Below, piece by piece: positions 58,072 through 64,000 of a stretch of DNA of 64,000 nucleotides. Source of the stretch: JAAXQD01 sp963790095 (lineage in GTDB: Bacteria; Desulfobacterota; Desulfobacteria; Desulfobacterales; UBA11574); contig CAWBNO010000013.1 of the NCBI GenBank assembly GCA_963790095.1, forward strand, positions 1-64,000. The letters run 5' to 3'. A model generated the notes under the pieces. The model was not told where the DNA came from and ran no database searches. It saw nothing but the letters and a program-made list of their open reading frames with translations. How positions within the stretch are numbered: the first letter of the stretch is position 1; each line of letters begins with the position of its first letter. Position numbers and translations under genes: made by a program.

Positions 58072-58225
58072 GACACCCATTTTCCATTGAATTATATTTA
58101 CGCTTTATTGCCTGATCGGGAAGGTTCTATTCAGCGTTCCGGCGCCCAGGAGAGTTTTTGTTTCAACGGAGTTTCAGGGAACCTTCAATGGAACTCCCCC
58201 ATTTAAAAAGAAAAAGTGAGGCCTA

Positions 58226-61200
58226 ATGGACACATCGATAGGGGTCATTCAGGACCCTGCGCCAGGAATACGAATTCTCATGTTTCGGGGCGATGTCCAG
58301 TCGTTTACACTCTCCCTTGGCAAACCGCAAAAGGGCCGTGCATGGCTTCGAACGAATATCGGCCATGCAGAAGTTGCCAGGGGGGAAATCATCGAAGCGG
58401 TGGACAAGAACCAGCCGCCATTAGGCCGGGATTGGTTCGATATCCCCATGAAGCGGTTTGACGACAGAAGCTTTAAGATTACAATTTCCTTGTGTGAAGT
58501 CGGGCATTTTCAAGCCAAATGTTTCTTTTTGGGGGAAGGTGAGACCCGGCCGGTTTGGCCGGAGGGATCCAATGTGGTCATCAATGTAGAGCCTCCGGAT
58601 GCGTGCTGCTCGAATATCATCTACAATGCCTTTGTCCGTCAGTTCGGGCCCAACAAAAGGGGTAATTTTTTTTACGAATCAGATAGCGATCTAATCCAGG
58701 ATCTGGACAAAAACGGTTACACCGTCATCCCGCCTTCGGGAACTTTTCGTGATTTGATCGGAGAACTGGATTTCATTGTCGGCGAACTGGGGTGTCGAAT
58801 ACTCCAGTTGCTTCCCATTCATCCCACCCCCACCACGTATGCCCGAATGGGGCGGTTTGGGAGCCCGTACGCCGCCCTCAGTTTTACCGCCGTGGATCCG
58901 GCCCTGGCTGAATTCGATCCCCGGGCTACGCCACTGGAGCAGTTCATCGAACTGGTGGATGCCGTCCATGAGCGTCAGGCCATGGTTTTTATCGACATTG
59001 CCATCAACCACACCGGATGGGCCGCAAGCCTTCACGAAACCCATCCCCAATGGCTGGTTCGAGACCCGGACGGCCAGATCAAAGCGCCAGGGGCCTGGGG
59101 AATCGTATGGGCGGATCTCACCAGACTCGATTTTGCCAACAAGGATCTGTGGCAGTATATGGCCGATGTTTTCATTACCTGGTGTCGCCGGGGTGTGGAC
59201 GGGTTCCGTTGCGATGCAGGATATATGATACCGGTTCCTGCCTGGCAATACATTATTGCCAGAGTTAGAGACCAGTATCCGGACACGGTTTTTCTCCTGG
59301 AAGGGCTCGGCGGAAAAATTTCCGTAACCCGTGACCTCCTGAACAAGGCCAATTTCAACTGGGCCTATTCAGAGCTGTTTCAAAACTATGACCGGGCTCA
59401 GATCGAAGCCTATCTTCCGGTTGCCATCGAGATTTCAGCCAGTGACGGAATCACCATCCATTTTGCCGAGACCCACGACAACCCCCGCCTGGCCGAACGG
59501 TCAAGGAGCTATGCCCGCATGCGTACCGCCCTGTGCGCGCTTTTCAGCCAACAGGGCGGTTTCGGTTTTGCCAACGGTGTTGAATGGTATGCATCGGAAA
59601 AGATCGATGTTCACCGATCGCCGTCTCTGAACTGGGGGGCGGATACCAACCAGGTGAAACAGATTCGACGGCTCAACACCCTCCTCAAGATCCATCCCGC
59701 TTTCCATGACCAGACGGAGGTAAAAATGGTCCAGAAAGGGGAGGGCAATCACTTGGCACTGCTTCGGCACCACCGTGTTTCGGGAAAAAAACTCCTGATT
59801 GTGGCGAATCTTGATGATCAACGGAAGGTTTTGGGAGCCTGGGACCCTCTGGAGGCCGGAATGGGAGGAACGTCCCTCATGGACCTTGTCACCGGAGAGC
59901 CGGTGGTCATCGAACCCTCAGATGAACAGCATGCCTGCCGCCTCGACCCCGGCCGGGTTCTTTGCCTCACCGCCGACGAGAAAGATATGGATCTTATTCT
60001 CGATGCAGAGTCTCAACCCGTTGTATTCCCGGAAAGAATAACCCGACAGCGGTTGCGTGCCAAGGCCCTGGATGTCTTTCGATTTTATAACGACATTCAG
60101 GATCTGGATTTATTCGAGCCGGATCGGGCGGCCCGGGAACTGGCAGAAAGCCCGGTGGAATTCTGCCGCAGCCTTAACCCGGTGAGCCATGAACCGAGGG
60201 TTATAACCTGGCAATGGCCACAGGACATTAAAAGGGAAGTCATGGTGCCGCCGGACCACTTTCTAATGGTACGTTCGGACGTTCCTTTCCGTGCCCGAAT
60301 CATGGATCAAAACAGGTGTCTGGCCCTGGAAGAAAGTTTGCCGGGTCTTGATGGATGGTTTTTTGCCTTCTTTTCACCGCTGCCGCCCAGGAAAGTTCAC
60401 CAGTCTTTTACCCTGAAACTGTCGGTTTACACACCGGGAGCGCCCCGCCGTGTAAACGGACCTCTTCTGTATCTCTCCAGGCCCGAAGATGCCACTGTAA
60501 AACAGGTCTACAGCCGGTGGAATCTGGCGGATCGATCGCTGCTGATGCTGGGGACCAACCGCCGGGGTGCCATGCTTCGGGCACATGTTTCCTGGGGTGA
60601 ACTCCCCAGCCGGTACGACGCCCTTCTGGCTGGAAATATGGATCAAAAATTTCCCCAAGACCGGTGGATCATGTTTGCCCGCTGCCGGGCGTGGCTGGTG
60701 TTCCAGGACTACTCCCAGGAAATCTGCGATGACGGTTTTGTCTCTTTTTGTTCCGAATCAGGTTCTAAAGGCATATGGCGGTTTCAGGTGCTCACCGGCC
60801 AGGGCCAGTATGTTTTTTTGAACGTTCGGGTTGAAATGATCGAAGAAGAGAATGCCGTACGAATGATTTTTTATCGTGAGCCGACCAAAGGCCGGAACAG
60901 GGGTCTGGCGGACCACGAACCGGTCCGGCTCATCTTGAGACCCGATATCGAAAGCCGTAATTTTCATGATACCACCAAAGCATATCAGGGCGCTGAAGAT
61001 GCCTGGCCGGCGGCTGTGGATTCACATCCGGACGGTTTCGTTTTTTCTCCGGATCCGGACCACCGGCTGACCCAAAAGATTTCCGACGGCGTCTTTGTTT
61101 GGGAGCCTGAATGGCAATATATGGTTCACAGACCCCTGGAGGCTGAGCGGGGTCTCGATCCGGATTCGGACCTGTTCAGCCCCGGGTATTTTTATGCATT

Positions 61201-62530
61201 CCTCGAAGGGGGCCAATCTGTGGCCTTGTCTGCAAGAATTGACGGCGCACAGGTTCCAAAGACGCCGGTTATAGAACCATCGACGGGAGATGTGGAAACG
61301 GTTGGTTTTGTAAAAAACAGGCGTATGAAATTGAATGCGACGCTGAAAAAATCCATGGATCACTTTATGGTAGAGAGAGGGGAATTGCGTACGGTCATTG
61401 CCGGGTATCCATGGTTCCTCGACTGGGGCCGGGATGCGCTGATTTTCGTTCGGGGCTTGATTACTGCGGGGAAAACCGATGAAGCCCGGGCGACCCTAAA
61501 ACTGTTCGGGCAGTATGAAAAGGACGGAACCATTCCCAATATGATTCATGGCGAAGATGCCCGAAACAGGGACACTTCCGATGCCCCCTTGTGGTATTTT
61601 GTTGCATGTGACGAGCTTGTAAAGGCCGAGGAAAGTGAAGAATTTCTCGATACGGCCTGCGGCAACCGAACCATCCGCCAAATTCTTTTTTCCATTGCCC
61701 ATGCTTACAGAACCGGTACCCCCGGCGGTATCCGGATGGACCCTCAATCGGGTCTTATTTTCAGCCCGGCTCATTTTACATGGATGGATACCGATTATCC
61801 GGCCGGAACCCCCCGGGAAGGTTATCCCATCGAGATCCAGGCCCTGTGGTTTGCCGCACTCTCCTTTTTGGCCCGCATCGATCCTTCGGGGGATAAGGGC
61901 CATTGGCAACAGGAGGCTTCCCGGGTTCAGTCCTCGATTTTGGAACATTTTCTTTTAAAAGAAGAGAATTACCTGGCCGACTGTCTCCATGCCGAACCCG
62001 GAACGTCGGCCGGTGAGGCAGCGCCCGATGATGCCCTGAGACCCAATCAGCTATTGGCAATAACCCTCGGCGCTGTCACAGACCACCCGGTCTGTCGACA
62101 GGTCCTGTGGGCATGTGAGGAACTTTTGGTTCCCGGAGCCATCCGGAGTCTTGCGGACCGCCGCGTTCGACGCCCCCTTTCCATCGATCACCATGGAAGG
62201 ACCCTCAACCATCCCCATTATCCCTACCAGGGGAAATATGCCGGCGACGAGGATACCAACCGGAAGCCGGCCTATCATAACGGAACGGCGTGGACATGGC
62301 TATTCCCCAGTTATTGTGAAGCTTGGGCAATGACGTACGGCAAAAAAAGCAGAAAGACCGCACTTGCTTGGCTGGCAAGCAGTTCCGGGCTCGTAACCCG
62401 GGGGTGTATCGGTCATGTGCCGGAGATTCTGGACGGTGATTTTCCCCATAAACAGCGTGGGTGCGATGCGCAGGCCTGGGGCGCCAGTGAGTTTGTCCGG
62501 GTCTGGAAGCTGCTTGATATAACAAAATAG
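58226..62530 (+). CDS. Glycogen debranching enzyme: GH13 amylase-like plus GH133 amylo-1,6-glucosidase fusion
   Basis: The single 1434-residue chain has three parts. Residues about 60-560 contain a GH13 barrel with all four conserved regions: I VFIDIAINH, II GFRCDAGY (nucleophile Asp), III VFLLEGLGG (acid/base Glu), IV IHFAETHDNPR. Residues about 600-1000 are beta-rich. Residues about 1045-1434 match the amylo-alpha-1,6-glucosidase (GDE_C) family, with GYPWFLDWGRDALIFVRGLI, EDARNRDTSDAPLWYFVA and DEDTNRKPAYHNGTAWTWLFP. This combines transferase and glucosidase activities as in eukaryotic-type debranching enzymes (inference). glgP follows 100 bp downstream. TGAGGCCTA precedes the ATG closely. 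Confidence 0.88.
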   Translation: MDTSIGVIQDPAPGIRILMFRGDVQSFTLSLGKPQKGRAWLRTNIGHAEVARGEIIEAVDKNQPPLGRDWFDIPMKRFDDRSFKITISLCEVGHFQAKCFFLGEGETRPVWPEGSNVVINVEPPDACCSNIIYNAFVRQFGPNKRGNFFYESDSDLIQDLDKNGYTVIPPSGTFRDLIGELDFIVGELGCRILQLLPIHPTPTTYARMGRFGSPYAALSFTAVDPALAEFDPRATPLEQFIELVDAVHERQAMVFIDIAINHTGWAASLHETHPQWLVRDPDGQIKAPGAWGIVWADLTRLDFANKDLWQYMADVFITWCRRGVDGFRCDAGYMIPVPAWQYIIARVRDQYPDTVFLLEGLGGKISVTRDLLNKANFNWAYSELFQNYDRAQIEAYLPVAIEISASDGITIHFAETHDNPRLAERSRSYARMRTALCALFSQQGGFGFANGVEWYASEKIDVHRSPSLNWGADTNQVKQIRRLNTLLKIHPAFHDQTEVKMVQKGEGNHLALLRHHRVSGKKLLIVANLDDQRKVLGAWDPLEAGMGGTSLMDLVTGEPVVIEPSDEQHACRLDPGRVLCLTADEKDMDLILDAESQPVVFPERITRQRLRAKALDVFRFYNDIQDLDLFEPDRAARELAESPVEFCRSLNPVSHEPRVITWQWPQDIKREVMVPPDHFLMVRSDVPFRARIMDQNRCLALEESLPGLDGWFFAFFSPLPPRKVHQSFTLKLSVYTPGAPRRVNGPLLYLSRPEDATVKQVYSRWNLADRSLLMLGTNRRGAMLRAHVSWGELPSRYDALLAGNMDQKFPQDRWIMFARCRAWLVFQDYSQEICDDGFVSFCSESGSKGIWRFQVLTGQGQYVFLNVRVEMIEEENAVRMIFYREPTKGRNRGLADHEPVRLILRPDIESRNFHDTTKAYQGAEDAWPAAVDSHPDGFVFSPDPDHRLTQKISDGVFVWEPEWQYMVHRPLEAERGLDPDSDLFSPGYFYAFLEGGQSVALSARIDGAQVPKTPVIEPSTGDVETVGFVKNRRMKLNATLKKSMDHFMVERGELRTVIAGYPWFLDWGRDALIFVRGLITAGKTDEARATLKLFGQYEKDGTIPNMIHGEDARNRDTSDAPLWYFVACDELVKAEESEEFLDTACGNRTIRQILFSIAHAYRTGTPGGIRMDPQSGLIFSPAHFTWMDTDYPAGTPREGYPIEIQALWFAALSFLARIDPSGDKGHWQQEASRVQSSILEHFLLKEENYLADCLHAEPGTSAGEAAPDDALRPNQLLAITLGAVTDHPVCRQVLWACEELLVPGAIRSLADRRVRRPLSIDHHGRTLNHPHYPYQGKYAGDEDTNRKPAYHNGTAWTWLFPSYCEAWAMTYGKKSRKTALAWLASSSGLVTRGCIGHVPEILDGDFPHKQRGCDAQAWGASEFVRVWKLLDITK

Positions 62531-62630
62531 ATGATGAGTTGATTTATTGGGTGATTAAGTGGTAAAGTGATCGAGTCGATAGGTTGCAGTTAAATTCCGA
62601 ATATCCCATGACCGATAATTGAGGCTTACT

Positions 62631-64000
62631 ATGAGTCATATACAGACCTTTCAGGTATTCCCTGTTATTCCCGAACCGCTGTCTTTTCTCCAGGTTTTGG
62701 CACGGAACCTCTGGTGGTGTTGGCACCTGGATGCCGTCGAGCTGTTTCGCCGCATAAACCCCAGGCTCTGGGAGAAGTCAGGGCGAAATCCCATCGTTTT
62801 TTCAACGCTGATTCCCCAGGAACAATTGGAGAAACTGTCAAAGGACGAAAGCTTTCTGGCACACCAGCAGCGTGTGAAAGAGAGTTTTGTGAGCCAGGTG
62901 TTGACGCCGGTGGATCGCAGCGGATCGCCATACGGCGAACAGGGGACCATCGCATATTTTTCCATGGAATATGGAATTCATGAAAGTGTCCCCATGTTTG
63001 CCGGCGGACTCGGCGTCCTTTCCGGCGACCATCTGAAGGCAGCTTCCGATCTTGCACTTCCATTGGTTGGGGTCGGCATCCTTTACGGACAGGGCTATTT
63101 CCGTCAGTATCTGGATCAGGATGGATGGCAGCAGGCGGAATACCCGGGAATCGATCTTTATCATCTGCCGGTGGAGCGGGCAAAGGATCGTTCAGGCAAT
63201 GATGTCAGCATCTCGGTGAACGGACCGGACGGTGAAATTCGGGCCATTGTCTGGAAACTCATGGTGGGTCGTATCCCCCTTTACCTGCTCGATACCAATT
63301 TGCCGGAGAATCCACCGGAAATTCGGGAAATCTCAGGGCGTCTGTACGCCGGGGATTCGAAGACGCGACTGGCCCAGGAGGTGCTTCTCGGCATCGGCGG
63401 GATGCGTTGCCTGGAAGCCTTGGGGATTTATCCCACGGTGTTCCATATGAACGAAGGACACTGTGCCTTCGCCACCCTGGAGCGGCTGGCACAGACCATG
63501 TCGTTATTCAACGTCGATCTGGAGACCGCCGAAGAAATTGTTAACCGCACCACGGTGTTTACCACCCATACACCGGTGGCCGCCGGACACGATGAGTTCC
63601 CCGTGGATCTTGTAAAACCCTACCTCAATTCTTTGACAGACCGTCTGGGGGTGACGGTTGACGAGATTTTATCGTGGGGACAGCCGGTGGAATCCGGTAT
63701 GGGCACCCCCCTTTCCATGTTTGTTCTGGGGTTGCGCATGTCTCAATACTGCAACGGGGTCAGTAAGCTGCACGGAAAAGTGGCCCGGCGCATGTGGTCC
63801 CATGTTTGGCCGGGAATACCGGAAGATGAGATCCCTATCATCCATATCACCAACGGTGTCCACATCCCATCCTGGATTTCCCTTGAAAATGCGTTGCTGT
63901 TTGAAAGATATCTCGGGCCGGGGTGGTATTTGCACTCGTGGGATCCGGAGATCGCCCGGCGGATCGACGAGATTTATGACGAGGAACTGTGGCGGGCCCG
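62631..64000 (+). CDS. glgP: Alpha-glucan (glycogen/maltodextrin) phosphorylase, partial
   Basis: The frame from ATG 62631 (GAGG upstream) is open for 456 codons to the end of the window. It has the short-type phosphorylase start (LARNLWWCWHLDAVELFRRINP), IAYFSMEYGIHESVPMFAGGLGVLSGDHLKAASDL, the conserved FHMNEGHCAF, and VFTTHTPVAAGHD. ITNGVHIPSWI is visible before the cut. The PLP-lysine lies beyond the window. Together with the debranching enzyme it degrades glycogen to glucose-1-phosphate. Confidence 0.95.
   Translation, partial: MSHIQTFQVFPVIPEPLSFLQVLARNLWWCWHLDAVELFRRINPRLWEKSGRNPIVFSTLIPQEQLEKLSKDESFLAHQQRVKESFVSQVLTPVDRSGSPYGEQGTIAYFSMEYGIHESVPMFAGGLGVLSGDHLKAASDLALPLVGVGILYGQGYFRQYLDQDGWQQAEYPGIDLYHLPVERAKDRSGNDVSISVNGPDGEIRAIVWKLMVGRIPLYLLDTNLPENPPEIREISGRLYAGDSKTRLAQEVLLGIGGMRCLEALGIYPTVFHMNEGHCAFATLERLAQTMSLFNVDLETAEEIVNRTTVFTTHTPVAAGHDEFPVDLVKPYLNSLTDRLGVTVDEILSWGQPVESGMGTPLSMFVLGLRMSQYCNGVSKLHGKVARRMWSHVWPGIPEDEIPIIHITNGVHIPSWISLENALLFERYLGPGWYLHSWDPEIARRIDEIYDEELWRA

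Overview
The window looks like chromosome of a Gram-negative, strictly anaerobic deltaproteobacterium, most likely a sulfate reducer of the Desulfobacterales. Grounds are an outer-membrane porin end, LolA, a tungsten-type aldehyde:ferredoxin oxidoreductase, an acetyl-CoA hydrolase-GNAT fusion, sigma-54 (NtrC-class) regulation, and intergenic space crowded with palindromic repeats. This assignment is inference from gene content; no rRNA is present and no search was run. LAYOUT. 1-7.0 kb is a phosphate-starvation block: the C-terminus of a porin, an ArsC-like protein, then pstC-pstA-pstS-pstB-phoU, with 11-bp-phased Pho-box-like repeats before the ArsC-like gene and before pstC. 7.2-8.6 kb holds three coupled genes of unknown role on the minus strand. 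9.3-18.5 kb carries an MFS transporter, an acetyl-CoA hydrolase/GNAT fusion, a membrane-anchored alpha/beta hydrolase, a CyuA-type cysteine desulfidase and an SLC12-like cation-chloride or amino-acid transporter. 19.3-23.7 kb (minus) is a GlcD-type FAD oxidase behind a polar amino-acid ABC transporter. 24-27.7 kb is aromatic biosynthesis: aroB, then a DAHP synthase-prephenate dehydratase fusion preceded by a phenylalanine leader peptide and a complete 1:2/2:3/3:4 attenuator. 28-31 kb has a small unknown protein, a gamma-carbonic anhydrase and an acyl-CoA synthetase. 31.6-35.2 kb contains a possible defence or DNA-associated module: a degenerate PD-(D/E)XK-like protein, a STAND-like ATPase in another frame, and a small unknown protein. 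35.5-38.7 kb is a two-component pair whose kinase is frameshifted. 39-46.3 kb is housekeeping (lolA, nadA, yebC, rlmE, radA, PHP phosphatase, lytic transglycosylase, tRNA-Glu). 46.3-52.3 kb is accessory sequence with broken genes (an HU pseudogene, a DUF4186 pseudogene and a decayed ORF), a SYLF protein behind a sigma-54 promoter, and dinB enclosed by perfect 29-bp inverted repeats. 52.4-54.9 kb is AOR plus a partner gene. 55-58 kb has small proteins (HU, PilZ, a pseudo-receiver). 58.2-64 kb is glycogen breakdown: a GH13-GH133 debranching fusion and glgP, which runs off the end. HIGHLIGHTS. The strongest findings are the Phe attenuator in front of the fused shikimate/phenylalanine enzyme; a five-copy, about 275-bp MITE-like palindrome with terminal inverted repeats and, in one copy, a perfect 16-bp target duplication; the nuclease-like/STAND pair with an FVGR motif in the second frame; several further palindromic repeat families; and several independent gene-breaking mutations between 32 and 50 kb.
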